Assembly (NCBI RefSeq): GCF_900105925.1
Contig: NZ_LT629791.1
Coordinates: 2,639,278 to 2,703,277 of the forward strand
Reading direction: 5' to 3'
Length of the DNA stretch: 64,000 nt
DNA from: Jiangella alkaliphila
GTDB taxonomy: Bacteria; Actinomycetota; Actinomycetes; Jiangellales; Jiangellaceae
Part shown: positions 8,191-18,242 of the stretch, piece by piece
Numbering within the stretch: the stretch's first letter is position 1
Layout: each line of letters begins with the position of its first letter
Made by a program: the position numbers and the translations under genes
Notes under the pieces: model-generated
Told to the model about the DNA's origin: nothing
What the model saw: the letters and a program-made list of their open reading frames with translations, nothing else
Databases searched by the model: none

Positions 8191-9960
8191 TTGACCACGA
8201 AGCGCAGGGGTATGGCGTTCTTCGCCGTCCTCACGGCAGGGGCGCTGGCGCTCTCTGCATGTGGCGGAGACGACGACGACAGCAACGGCTCCGGGAGCGG
8301 CGACACCGAATCCCCGGGTGACTCGTCGGGCGGCGGCGGCCCCATCACGGTCGCGTCCGACGCCGAGTTCACGTCCTACAACGGCAACTCCGAGACCGGC
8401 AACGGCACGTGGAACGCGTTCGTGCTCAACGGCGTTCTGGACGGCTTCTGGGACTACGGTCCGCAGGGTGAGGTCGTCCGCAACGAGGCGTTCGGCACCT
8501 ACGACGTCACGTCCGAGGACCCCCTGACGGTCCACTACACCTTTGCCGAGGACGCCGTGTGGTCCGACGGCGAGCCGATCGACTGTGACGACCTCCTGCT
8601 GGAGTGGGCGACCCAGGGCGCCGGCTACGAGACCGCGGAGATCGGCGAGGACGGCAACCCGATCCCGCTGTTCCGCGTCCCGGGTACCACCGGCTACGAC
8701 CTGGTGGCCAAGCCGACCTGCCAGCCCGGTGACAAGGAAGTCGATTACGTCTACTCCGAGCCGTTCGCCGACTGGCAGCAACTGACGAACACGAACATGC
8801 TTCCGGCCCACATCGTGGCCGAGCAGGCCGGCATCACGGCGGAGGATCTCGTGACCGCGATCCAGAACGACGACCTCGCGGCCCTGGCGCCGGTCGCGGA
8901 GTTCTGGAACACCGGCTGGGACATGGGTCCGGGCGCGCTGCTCGACCCCGCGCAGATCCCGTCCTCGGGTCCGTACACGATCGACAGCTGGGAGGCCGGC
9001 CAGTCGCTGACGCTGGTCGCCAACGAGAGCTACTACGGCGACGCGCCGGCCACCGACACCATCGTCATCCGGTTCATCCCGCAGGACCAGCAGGTCCAGG
9101 CGCTGGCCAACGGCGAGGTCGACGTCATCGCGCCGCAGGTCAACGTCGACCTCGTGGCCTCGCTCGAGGCGCTGGGCGACCAGATCACCATGATCACCGG
9201 TGACGAGATGACGTGGGAGCACCTGGACTTCAACCAGACTCCGGGTGCGGTGATGGCCGACCCGACTCTGCGCCAGGCGTTCGCGATGTGCGTGCCGCGC
9301 CAGCAGATCGTCGAGAACCTGATCGCCCCGGCCAACCCCGAAGCGGTCGTCATGAACCTGCGCGAGTTCTTCCCGTGGGACCCGGAGTACGACCAGGTCG
9401 TGGGCGAGGCCTACGGCGGCGAGTACGACGAGCCCGACATCGACGGCGCGGCGGCTCTGATCGACGCGGCCGGTGCCACCGGCACCCAGATCCGCATCCT
9501 CCGGTCCGACCCGAACCCGCGTCGTGCCGACACGGTGGCCGCCATCAAGGCGTCCTGCGACCAGGCCGGTTTCGAGATCATCGACACCCCGACCCCTGAC
9601 CTGGGCGCCGGCATCACCGACGTCACCAGCTACGAGGTCGCACTGTTCGCGTGGGCCGGCTCCGGTGTCCTGACCTCCGGCGCCTCGCTCTACCGCACCG
9701 CCGAGGGCCAGAACCCGTACGGCTACTCCAACCCGGACGTCGACGCGGCCTGGGACGAGCTGGTCGTCACGACCGACGAGGCCCGGCAGGTGGAGCTGCT
9801 GACCGAGATCGAGACCAACCTCTGGGCTGACCTGTTCAGCATCCCGCTGTACGCGCACCCGGGTGTCACGGCGCACGCGCCGGACATCGAGGGCGTCCAG
9901 CAGAATGCCGCCCAGACCCAGGTGTCGTTCAACGTGGAAGAGTGGGCGCGTACGTCCTGA
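8191..9960 (+). CDS. peptide ABC transporter substrate-binding lipoprotein (set 1)
   Basis: A 589-residue extracytoplasmic binding protein of family 5 (oligopeptide/dipeptide type). The N-terminus has a basic start, a hydrophobic core and the lipobox ALALSAC with Cys24, then an acidic glycine/serine linker. The body carries the family-5 pattern of an N-terminal VHYTFAEDAVWSDGEPI-type region and late NVxxxGWxx-like blocks. The start is TTG at 8191, chosen because GAGGAG lies 7 bases upstream; reading from further upstream would bury the signal peptide. It heads a five-gene operon and is followed by two hairpins before the permease gene. Confidence 0.93.
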   Translation: MTTKRRGMAFFAVLTAGALALSACGGDDDDSNGSGSGDTESPGDSSGGGGPITVASDAEFTSYNGNSETGNGTWNAFVLNGVLDGFWDYGPQGEVVRNEAFGTYDVTSEDPLTVHYTFAEDAVWSDGEPIDCDDLLLEWATQGAGYETAEIGEDGNPIPLFRVPGTTGYDLVAKPTCQPGDKEVDYVYSEPFADWQQLTNTNMLPAHIVAEQAGITAEDLVTAIQNDDLAALAPVAEFWNTGWDMGPGALLDPAQIPSSGPYTIDSWEAGQSLTLVANESYYGDAPATDTIVIRFIPQDQQVQALANGEVDVIAPQVNVDLVASLEALGDQITMITGDEMTWEHLDFNQTPGAVMADPTLRQAFAMCVPRQQIVENLIAPANPEAVVMNLREFFPWDPEYDQVVGEAYGGEYDEPDIDGAAALIDAAGATGTQIRILRSDPNPRRADTVAAIKASCDQAGFEIIDTPTPDLGAGITDVTSYEVALFAWAGSGVLTSGASLYRTAEGQNPYGYSNPDVDAAWDELVVTTDEARQVELLTEIETNLWADLFSIPLYAHPGVTAHAPDIEGVQQNAAQTQVSFNVEEWARTS

Positions 9961-9966
9961 CCGTTC

Positions 9967-9999
9967 GCCGGTCCGGCCGGGAATCCCGGCCGGACCGGC
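9967..9999 (+). terminator. strong hairpin between lipoprotein and permease genes (set 1, first)
   Basis: Arms 9967-9982 and 9984-9999 are perfect complements (16 bp, built on CCGGTCCGGCCGGG-like sequence), so the stem closes tightly around the centre. There is no T-run. It begins 6 bases after the stop codon, a position suited to partial termination or protection of the upstream messenger. Confidence 0.6.
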
Positions 10000-10004
10000 C
10001 CGAT

Positions 10005-10042
10005 GGTTCGGGCCAGGGGCTTCTTCGCTCCTGGCCCGAACC
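10005..10042 (+). terminator. strong hairpin between lipoprotein and permease genes (set 1, second)
   Basis: A second perfect stem follows at once: arms 10005-10017 (GGTTCGGGCCAGG) and 10030-10042, 13 bp, with a 12-base loop. Together with the preceding stem it forms a double hairpin in the 176-base gap before the first permease gene. Confidence 0.6.
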
Positions 10043-10136
10043 TTGCGCCGAGGTCTCGTCCTGACCGGGCGGGCGGTGGTGCGGACCTGACGAGGGTTGG
10101 ATCTCATTTGATGACTGTCGACGGGCTGGTGTAGCC

Positions 10137-11669
10137 ATGCTGGTCTTCATCGTTCGCAGGGTGATCATCTCGTTCTTCATCCTGCTCGCCGCGACGTTCG
10201 TGATGTACATGCTCACGGCCAACGCCGGCAATCCGCTGCAGGACCTGCAGGAGTCCCGGGCGCCGAACCGGGATGCCCTGATCGAGGCCCGCATCAGGCT
10301 GCTGAATCTCGACACACCGGCGCCGCTGCGGTACTTCATCTGGCTCAAGGGCGCGGCCGGCTGCCTCGCGCCGTTCGTCTTCGAGTGCGACCTCGGCCAG
10401 AGCATCCAGGGCCAGGACGTCAGCGCGCTGCTCAGCGTCGCGTTGACGCAGACCCTGCAGCTGGTCATCGCCGCCACCGTGCTGGCGATGATCCTGGGCA
10501 TCACCGTCGGCATCGTCACCGCGCTGCGCCAGTACAGCGGCCTCGACTACACCGTCACGTTCAGCGCCTTCCTCTTCTTCTCGCTGCCGATCTTCTGGGT
10601 CGCGGTGCTGCTCAAGGAGTACGGCGCGATCCGGTTCAACGACTGGCTCGCCGATCCGTCCATTCCCATCGTGGTGGCCGTGGTCCTCGGCATCATCAGC
10701 GGCCTGTTCTGGATGATGGTGGTCGCCGGCGACCGGAGTAGACGCCTCACGACGTTCGCCGCGGCGTTCGTCGCCTCCGCGGGCGCGTTGTGGCTGCTGT
10801 CGGAGACCCAGTGGTTCGCCGACCCGGGCCTGGGCATCATCGTCATCGCCATCACCGCCGCCGGGCTGGCGTTCCTGACCACCGCCGTCGTGGCGGGCTT
10901 CACCTATCGCAACGTCCTCTACGCCGCGCTCGCGGCGGCCGGCGTCGGCATCATTTGCCATTTCGCACTGGACTCCGTGCTCGAGGACCCCAGCGGCCTG
11001 ACCATCGTCGGGCTGGCGCTGGTCACCATCGCCGTCGGGCTGGGCATCGGCTACGCCCTCGGCGGGATGCAGCGCCGGCAGGCCATGCAGGCCGCCGTGC
11101 TCACCGGCCTCGGCACCGGTGCGCTGCTGTTCCTGGACCGCCTGCTCGGCGCCTGGGACACCTACTCCGACCGCGTCGGCGGCCGTGTCATCGCCACCAT
11201 CGGCGCGCGCACCCCGAACTTCGAGGGCACGTTCTGGGAGTCGGGCCTGGACCGCGTCACCCACCTGATCCTGCCCACCATCGCGATCGTGCTGATCTCG
11301 TTCGCCACCTACACCCGGTACACCCGGTCGAGCATGCTCGAGGTGCTGAACCAGGACTACGTGCGCACCGCGCGGTCGAAGGGCCTCGCCGAGCGCGGCG
11401 TCGTCGTCAAGCACGCGTTCCGCAACGCGATGATCCCGATCACGACGCTCATGGCGTTCGACTTCGCCGGCGTGCTCAGCGGCGCCGTCATCACCGAGAA
11501 CGTCTTCGGCTGGACCGGGCTGGGCAAACTGTTCACCGACGCTCTGACCCGGGTCGATCCGAACCCCGTCATGGGGTTCTTCCTGCTCGCCGGCACCGCT
11601 GCCGTGCTGTTCAACATGCTGGCCGATATCGCGTACGCGTTCCTCGACCCGCGCATCCGGTTGTCGTGA
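10137..11669 (+). CDS. peptide ABC transporter permease, enlarged DppB-type
   Basis: A 510-residue membrane component of the set 1 importer. The ends are ordinary DppB-type: the N-terminal VRRVIISFFILLAATFVMYML helix, and a C-terminal half with the ATPase-docking (EAA) loop around SMLEVLNQDYVRTARSKG and GAVITENVFGWTGLG. The family is usually about 310-340 residues. The extra length lies between about residues 165 and 350 and contains about six further hydrophobic stretches. No stop or frameshift interrupts it, so it is an inserted membrane module rather than an error. It precedes the second permease by 13 bases. Confidence 0.9.
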   Translation: MLVFIVRRVIISFFILLAATFVMYMLTANAGNPLQDLQESRAPNRDALIEARIRLLNLDTPAPLRYFIWLKGAAGCLAPFVFECDLGQSIQGQDVSALLSVALTQTLQLVIAATVLAMILGITVGIVTALRQYSGLDYTVTFSAFLFFSLPIFWVAVLLKEYGAIRFNDWLADPSIPIVVAVVLGIISGLFWMMVVAGDRSRRLTTFAAAFVASAGALWLLSETQWFADPGLGIIVIAITAAGLAFLTTAVVAGFTYRNVLYAALAAAGVGIICHFALDSVLEDPSGLTIVGLALVTIAVGLGIGYALGGMQRRQAMQAAVLTGLGTGALLFLDRLLGAWDTYSDRVGGRVIATIGARTPNFEGTFWESGLDRVTHLILPTIAIVLISFATYTRYTRSSMLEVLNQDYVRTARSKGLAERGVVVKHAFRNAMIPITTLMAFDFAGVLSGAVITENVFGWTGLGKLFTDALTRVDPNPVMGFFLLAGTAAVLFNMLADIAYAFLDPRIRLS

Positions 11670-11682
11670 GGAGGATGACACG

Positions 11683-12669
11683 ATGAGCGACCCCACGACT
11701 CCCGACCCCACCACCCCCGCGGCCACCGACGCCCAGGGCATGACCGTCGTCGCCCGCACCCAGGGGCAGATGGTCCGGCGCCGGTTCTTCCGGCACCGTG
11801 CCGCCATGGGCGGCCTGGTCGGGCTGCTGCTGATCGTCGTGCTGGCGTTCAGCTCCATCGGCTTCGCCAGCGTGCCGGGCTGGTGGGACAAGGACTACTT
11901 CTCCATCGCCACCGTCGAGAACGGCGGCCGGCCCACGCTCAGCGTCGTGCCGTCCTGGCTCGGCGGCGACGGCATCCACCTCGGCGAGCACCCGTTCGGC
12001 CAGGACAACGTCGGCAAGGACTACTTCGCGCTGACCATGCGGGGCGTGCAGCAGTCGCTCACGATCGCGTTCACCGTCGGCCTCGTCGGCACGGTCATCG
12101 GCACGCTGATCGGCGCCACCGCCGGCTACTTCCGCGGCCGGGTCGAGGCCATCCTGATGCGCTTCACCGACGTCATGATCACCATCCCGCTGCTGGTCGT
12201 CGCCGCCGTCCTCGGCCGCCGCTATGGCGACTCCGGCATCGTCGTGCTGGGCCTCGTCATCGGCCTGGTCACGTGGACCGGCCTGGCCCGGCTGGTGCGC
12301 GGCGAGTTCCTGTCGCTGCGCGAGAAGGAGTTCGTCGAGGCCGCCCGCGCCGCCGGAACGTCGGCCCGGCGGATCATCGTCAAGCACATGCTGCCGAACA
12401 TCGTCGGCGTCATCATCGTCGCCGCGACGCTGGCCATCGCGGCGGCGATCCTACTGGAGGCGGCGCTGTCGTTCCTGGGCTTCGGCGTGCAGGACCCGGA
12501 CACGTCGCTGGGCAAGCTGATCAACACCTACCAGTCCGCGTTCTCCACGAGACCGTGGCTGTTCTGGTTCCCGGGCGTGTTCATCATCGCGATCGCGTTG
12601 GCGGTGAACTTCATCGGCGACGGCTTGCGCGACGCCTTCGACCCTCGACAGAACCGGGTGCGTGACTGA
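11683..12669 (+). CDS. peptide ABC transporter permease, DppC-type
   Basis: A 328-residue membrane component partnering the enlarged permease. It has a roughly 40-residue cytoplasmic N-terminus, a first helix at about 44-64, an extracytoplasmic segment with the HPFGQDNVGKDYFA block typical of DppC proteins, and the EAA-type loop FVEAARAAGTSARRIIVKHMLPN. A GAGGAGG ribosome site precedes the ATG. Its stop overlaps the ATG of the first ATPase gene by one base (TGATG). Confidence 0.93.
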   Translation: MSDPTTPDPTTPAATDAQGMTVVARTQGQMVRRRFFRHRAAMGGLVGLLLIVVLAFSSIGFASVPGWWDKDYFSIATVENGGRPTLSVVPSWLGGDGIHLGEHPFGQDNVGKDYFALTMRGVQQSLTIAFTVGLVGTVIGTLIGATAGYFRGRVEAILMRFTDVMITIPLLVVAAVLGRRYGDSGIVVLGLVIGLVTWTGLARLVRGEFLSLREKEFVEAARAAGTSARRIIVKHMLPNIVGVIIVAATLAIAAAILLEAALSFLGFGVQDPDTSLGKLINTYQSAFSTRPWLFWFPGVFIIAIALAVNFIGDGLRDAFDPRQNRVRD

Positions 12670-13832
12670 TGACGAATCCGAGCATGCCGGTCGGCGCCCC
12701 GCTGCCCGACCCCGCGGCGAGCGCCGGGCTGGACCAGCCCGCCGTCACCGAGTCCGCCGCCGAGGTGCACGTCGCCACCAAGCTGGAGGAGACCGCCGGC
12801 CCCGGCGACACCGAGGTCCTGCGGGTCGAGGACCTCACCGTCTCGTTCCCCACCGACGACGGCCTGGTCCGCGCGGTGCGCGGTGTCTCGTACACCGTCC
12901 ACGAGCGCGAGGTCCTGGGCATCGTGGGGGAGTCCGGGTCGGGCAAGTCGGTGTCGTCGATGGCGGTCATGGGGCTGCTGCCCAAGTCCGCGCGCATCGC
13001 CGGGCAGATCCTGTACCGCGGCGACGACCTGCTGAAGAAGACGCAGAAGCAGCAGCGGGCGCTGCGCGGCAAGAAGATCGCGATGATCTTCCAGGACCCG
13101 ATGACGGCGCTGAACCCGGTCTACTCGATCGGCGACCAGCTGGCCGAGGCGGTCCTCTCGCACGAGATCATGCCGCGCAGGCGGGCGCTGGCCCGGGCCG
13201 AAGAGATGCTGGCGCTGGTCGGCATCCCGCAGCCGAAGAAGCGGCTGGACAACTACCCGCACGAGTTCTCCGGCGGCATGCGCCAGCGCGCGATGATCGC
13301 GATGGCGGTCATCAACAACCCCGACGTCATCATCGCCGACGAGCCGACCACGGCCCTCGACGTCACCGTCCAGGCGCAGATCCTGGAGACGCTGGTGCAG
13401 GTGAAGGACGAGGTCAACGCGGCCATCGTGCTCATCACGCACGACCTCGGCGTGGTGGCCGGCATGGCGCACCGGGTGCTCGTCATGTACGCGGGCAAGC
13501 CGGTCGAGATCGCCGAGACCGACCGCATCTTCTACAACCCGCGGATGCCGTACACCGCCGGCCTGCTCGGCTCGATCCCGGCGCTGGAGAGCGGCGGCGA
13601 GGGGTCGCGGCTGCGCCCGATCGTCGGCACCCCGCCGTCGCTGATCAACCTGCCGAAGGGCTGCCCGTTCTCGCCGCGCTGCCCGGTGGCGACGGACATC
13701 TGCCACGAGTCGGAGCCGCCGCTGGCCGCCACCGACGAGCTCGGCCACGTCGCGGCGTGCCACCATTGGGACAAGCTCGCCGAGGTCGACGACCCGACGG
13801 TGTACTTCCGCACGGAGAGCGAGGCGGTCTGA
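12669..13832 (+). CDS. peptide ABC transporter ATP-binding protein, DppD-type
   Basis: A 387-residue cytoplasmic ATPase that powers the set 1 importer. Walker A GESGSGKS is near residue 86, the signature FSGGMRQR near 200 and Walker B IIADEPT near 221. The C-terminal oligopeptide-transporter extension carries [11 protein letters not shown] and a following cysteine pair, a pattern seen in iron-sulfur-binding DppD/OppD proteins. It has an N-terminal extension of about 45 residues before the domain. Coupled to the preceding permease gene by a one-base overlap, and one base from the next ATPase gene. Confidence 0.94.
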   Translation: MTNPSMPVGAPLPDPAASAGLDQPAVTESAAEVHVATKLEETAGPGDTEVLRVEDLTVSFPTDDGLVRAVRGVSYTVHEREVLGIVGESGSGKSVSSMAVMGLLPKSARIAGQILYRGDDLLKKTQKQQRALRGKKIAMIFQDPMTALNPVYSIGDQLAEAVLSHEIMPRRRALARAEEMLALVGIPQPKKRLDNYPHEFSGGMRQRAMIAMAVINNPDVIIADEPTTALDVTVQAQILETLVQVKDEVNAAIVLITHDLGVVAGMAHRVLVMYAGKPVEIAETDRIFYNPRMPYTAGLLGSIPALESGGEGSRLRPIVGTPPSLINLPKGCPFSPRCPVATDICHESEPPLAATDELGHVAACHHWDKLAEVDDPTVYFRTESEAV

Positions 13833-13833
13833 C

Positions 13834-14874
13834 ATGGTGACCTCCACCGAGACCTCCCCACAGGCGGCGTCCGAGGCCGGCACCGGCCAGCACCTGCTCG
13901 ACGTCACCGACCTCGTCATGCACTTCCCGGTCTACGGCGGCGGCCTGCTGCGCCGCGTCGTCGGCCACGTCCAGGCCGTCACGGGCGTCTCCCTGCACGT
14001 CGACGCCCGCGAGACCCTGGGCGTCGTCGGCGAGTCCGGCTGCGGCAAGTCGACCACCGGCCGGGCCATCCTGCAGCTGCACAAGCCGACGTCGGGCTCG
14101 GTCGTGTTCCAGGGCAAGGAGCTCACCCGCCTCGACGCGCGCGGCATGAACGAGGTGCGCCGCGACCTGCAGATCGTGTTCCAGGACCCCTACGCGTCGC
14201 TGAACCCGAAGATGCCGGTCAACGACATCATCGCCGAGCCGCTCAAGGTGCACGGCAAGTGGCGCGGCGGCGGCAAGAAGCGGGTCGCCGAGCTGCTCGA
14301 GCTGGTCGGCCTCAACCCCGAGCACGGCAACCGCTACCCGCACGAGTTCTCCGGCGGCCAGCGCCAGCGCATCGGCATCGCCCGCGCGCTGGCCCTCCAG
14401 CCGCGGCTGCTGGTGCTCGACGAGCCGGTCTCCGCGCTGGACGTCTCGGTGCAGGCCGGCGTCGTGAACCTGCTCGAGGACCTGCAGGACGAGCTCGGGC
14501 TGGCGTACATCTTCATCGCCCACGACCTCTCCGTGGTCCGGCACATCTCCGACCGCGTCGCCGTCATGTACCTCGGCAAGGTCGTCGAGACCGGCGCCCG
14601 CGAGGAGGTGTACGAACGGCCGGCGCACCCGTACACCCAGGCCCTGCTGTCGGCCGCGCCGACCGCTGACCCGGTCGAAGAACGCCGCCGCGAGCGCATC
14701 ATCCTCGCCGGCGACGTCCCCAGCCCGCTCGACCCGCCCAGCGGCTGCCGGTTCCGGACCCGCTGCTGGAAGGCCCAGGACATCTGCGCCGTCAAGGAGC
14801 CGCCCCTCATCGACACCGGCGTCGGCCACCCCGTCGCCTGCCACTTCGCCGAGATCGACACCCGCGTCGTCTGA
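13834..14874 (+). CDS. peptide ABC transporter ATP-binding protein, DppF-type
   Basis: A 346-residue ATPase that pairs with the DppD-type subunit as a heterodimer. Walker [10 protein letters not shown] is near residue 66, FSGGQRQR near 172 and Walker [12 protein letters not shown] near 192. The C-terminal [16 protein letters not shown] block is the usual peptide-transporter tail. It closes the set 1 operon; only a weak 6-bp stem with a 3-base loop lies immediately after the stop. Confidence 0.94.
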   Translation: MVTSTETSPQAASEAGTGQHLLDVTDLVMHFPVYGGGLLRRVVGHVQAVTGVSLHVDARETLGVVGESGCGKSTTGRAILQLHKPTSGSVVFQGKELTRLDARGMNEVRRDLQIVFQDPYASLNPKMPVNDIIAEPLKVHGKWRGGGKKRVAELLELVGLNPEHGNRYPHEFSGGQRQRIGIARALALQPRLLVLDEPVSALDVSVQAGVVNLLEDLQDELGLAYIFIAHDLSVVRHISDRVAVMYLGKVVETGAREEVYERPAHPYTQALLSAAPTADPVEERRRERIILAGDVPSPLDPPSGCRFRTRCWKAQDICAVKEPPLIDTGVGHPVACHFAEIDTRVV

Positions 14875-15001
14875 GGCCCGCGGCCTTCTCACGTCGTTGC
14901 CCACCCGGTGGGTTTCCACAGTGTTCGGCGACACCTCGGGTCGTCCACAATCGCCGACTGTCCAGTGGCGCCGTCGACGCCGCCACCACACGATGATCGG
15001 C

Positions 15002-15922
15002 ATGGGTGTCCCCGACGAGCTGGCGTCCCTGGCCGAGGTCCAGGACGGCATCGTGACCCGCCGGCAAGCCGTCCGCTGTGGCATGTCGACGGCTGCCATC
15101 CGGCATGCGCTGGGTCCGGGCGGGCAATGGCAGCGGTTGGCCGCAGGCATCTACGCCACGTTCACCGGGCCTCTGACGCCACGGCATCGGCTGCGTGCCG
15201 CACTGCTCCGCGGCGGGGCCGGCTCGATGATCAGCGGAGGTCATGCCTGCCGGGCCTACGGGATGCGCTACGTGCCGGACGATGCGCCACTGGTCTGCCT
15301 GGTGCCGGTGGGTGCGCAGCCGGTGCCGCTCGCCTTCGCGGAGTACCGCCGCACCTCGGCCCTGCCGACGCCTCGATTGATCGACGGCATCCCGGTGGCG
15401 TCGCCGGCTCGGGCGGTCGTCGACACCTGCCGCGGCCGGCACTCGTTGCGGACGGTGCGGGCACTGCTCTGCGAGGCGGTGCAGATCGGCCTCACCACGC
15501 ACGCACTGATCGTCGACGCCGTGGGTGACGCCAAGTGGAACGGGTCTGGACTGGTCCGGCTGGCACTCCGCGATGTGCAGGCGGGGTGCCGGTCGGCGCC
15601 GGAGTGCGAGCTGCGCGCCCTCCTGCGGACGTCGCTTGTCCTGGACGAACCGGTGTGGAACGGCCCACTGCCGGCGACGACCGCCGGCTCGCTGATTCCC
15701 GACGCACACTGGCGCGACGCGCGTGTCGTGGTCGAGGTCGACTCAGCCGAATGGCATCGGCGGGGCGGCGCGGAACGGACCGAACAGCGGCGGGCGCTGT
15801 ATGCGGCACTCGGCTGGGTCGTCGTGCCGGTATCGCCATGGCGGCTGCGCCAGGAGCCAGCGGCCGTGCTCGCCGAGATTGAAGCCGCTGTCCACGTTGC
15901 CCTGCGTCGCCGCTCGGGCTGA
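15002..15922 (+). CDS. AbiEi-like N-terminal domain fused to a DUF559-type nuclease fold
   Basis: A 306-residue protein common in actinomycetes. The first 60 residues look like the winged helix seen in AbiEi-type antitoxins (GIVTRRQAVRCGMSTAAIRHAL, then WQRLAAGIYATF). The C-terminal 90 residues resemble a DUF559/Vsr-like PD-(D/E)xK fold: VVVEVDSAEWH, a conserved arginine-rich helix with AERTEQRRALY, and GWVVVPVSPW. No AbiEii toxin gene is adjacent, so it is not a complete type IV toxin-antitoxin pair. The start is ATG 15002; an in-frame ATG nine bases upstream is possible. It stands alone between the ABC operon and typA. Function unproven. Confidence 0.75.
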   Translation: MGVPDELASLAEVQDGIVTRRQAVRCGMSTAAIRHALGPGGQWQRLAAGIYATFTGPLTPRHRLRAALLRGGAGSMISGGHACRAYGMRYVPDDAPLVCLVPVGAQPVPLAFAEYRRTSALPTPRLIDGIPVASPARAVVDTCRGRHSLRTVRALLCEAVQIGLTTHALIVDAVGDAKWNGSGLVRLALRDVQAGCRSAPECELRALLRTSLVLDEPVWNGPLPATTAGSLIPDAHWRDARVVVEVDSAEWHRRGGAERTEQRRALYAALGWVVVPVSPWRLRQEPAAVLAEIEAAVHVALRRRSG

Positions 15923-15927
15923 GTTCC

Positions 15928-16038
15928 GCCGAGGAAACGATGTGGGATCGCTGCGAAATCGATGTGAGCTCGCTGCGCCTGGGGCAGCACCGATGCCACA
16001 TTGTTCTCGCAGAGATCTCACACCGTTCCCCCTCGGGA
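15928..16038. repeat. long imperfect inverted repeat between the DUF559 gene and typA
   Basis: The outer arms 15936-15958 and 16005-16027 match at 20 of 23 positions when one is complemented, and pairing continues outward through a CCGAGG/CCTCGG block. Inside, a second pair of arms (about 15961-15977 and 15984-16004) can extend the stem. The left arm also holds a direct repeat with a 22-base period (GATGTGGGATCGCTGCG and GATGTGAGCTCGCTGCG). It may act as a terminator after the upstream gene or be a relic of a small inverted-repeat element. Confidence 0.5.
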
Positions 16039-16083
16039 GCCGGGGTGACCCGCCGCGATGCGGGTCGGCGGGGCGGCACGCCG

Positions 16084-16089
16084 TAGGAT
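16084..16089 (+). promoter_or_regulatory. candidate -10 box of typA
   Basis: TAGGAT lies 39 bases before the typA start codon, giving a leader of about 30 bases that includes an AGGAACGAG ribosome site. No convincing -35 box is seen. Confidence 0.35.
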
Positions 16090-16128
16090 GGGCTGTCATC
16101 TCCCCCCATTCAGGAACGAGTTCTCCGC

Positions 16129-17988
<1,860 letters not shown>

Positions 17989-18146
17989 TCCGCTCGAAAG
18001 TCCGCCGGCCCCACCCGGTCGCACGCCGTCAGTACTGGTGAGCGATGATGGCGCTCGTCCGGGGGGAGGTCACATTCGTGTTGCGAGTAAGACGGCGGCG
18101 ATCCACAGGACTTGCCCTGGGACGAGGACGGCACATAGAAAGTGAC

Positions 18147-18182
18147 GGGCACGTATGTGCCCAAATCGGCCAAAACGGCCGA
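18147..18182 (+). promoter_or_regulatory. paired inverted repeats upstream of the set 2 lipoprotein gene
   Basis: Two short palindromes lie side by side 60-95 bases before the start codon: GGGCAC GTAT GTGCCC at 18147-18162 and TCGGCC AAAAC GGCCGA at 18166-18182. The surrounding sequence is less GC-rich than the genes. They could be operators or a leader hairpin of the set 2 transcript. Confidence 0.4.
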
Positions 18183-18242
18183 GGGTGGCGCTGGCGACGG
18201 GTTACCGCAGCCTCGCCTCGGGCACAACCCAGGAGGAATTCC

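Noticed and set aside
7930-10107. Open frame of about 725 codons on the minus strand across the MFS end and the set 1 lipoprotein
   Set aside because: It is antisense to two well-supported genes, its sequence is Arg/Val/Asp/Gly-rich with no motif, and it crosses a double hairpin and promoter region.
14872-14887. Terminator after the set 1 operon
   Set aside because: The stem is about 6 bp with one wobble pair and a 3-base loop; too weak to list as a feature.
15002-15922. Complete type IV toxin-antitoxin system
   Set aside because: The N-terminal domain is AbiEi-like but no AbiEii nucleotidyltransferase gene is adjacent, and the C-terminus is nuclease-like instead.
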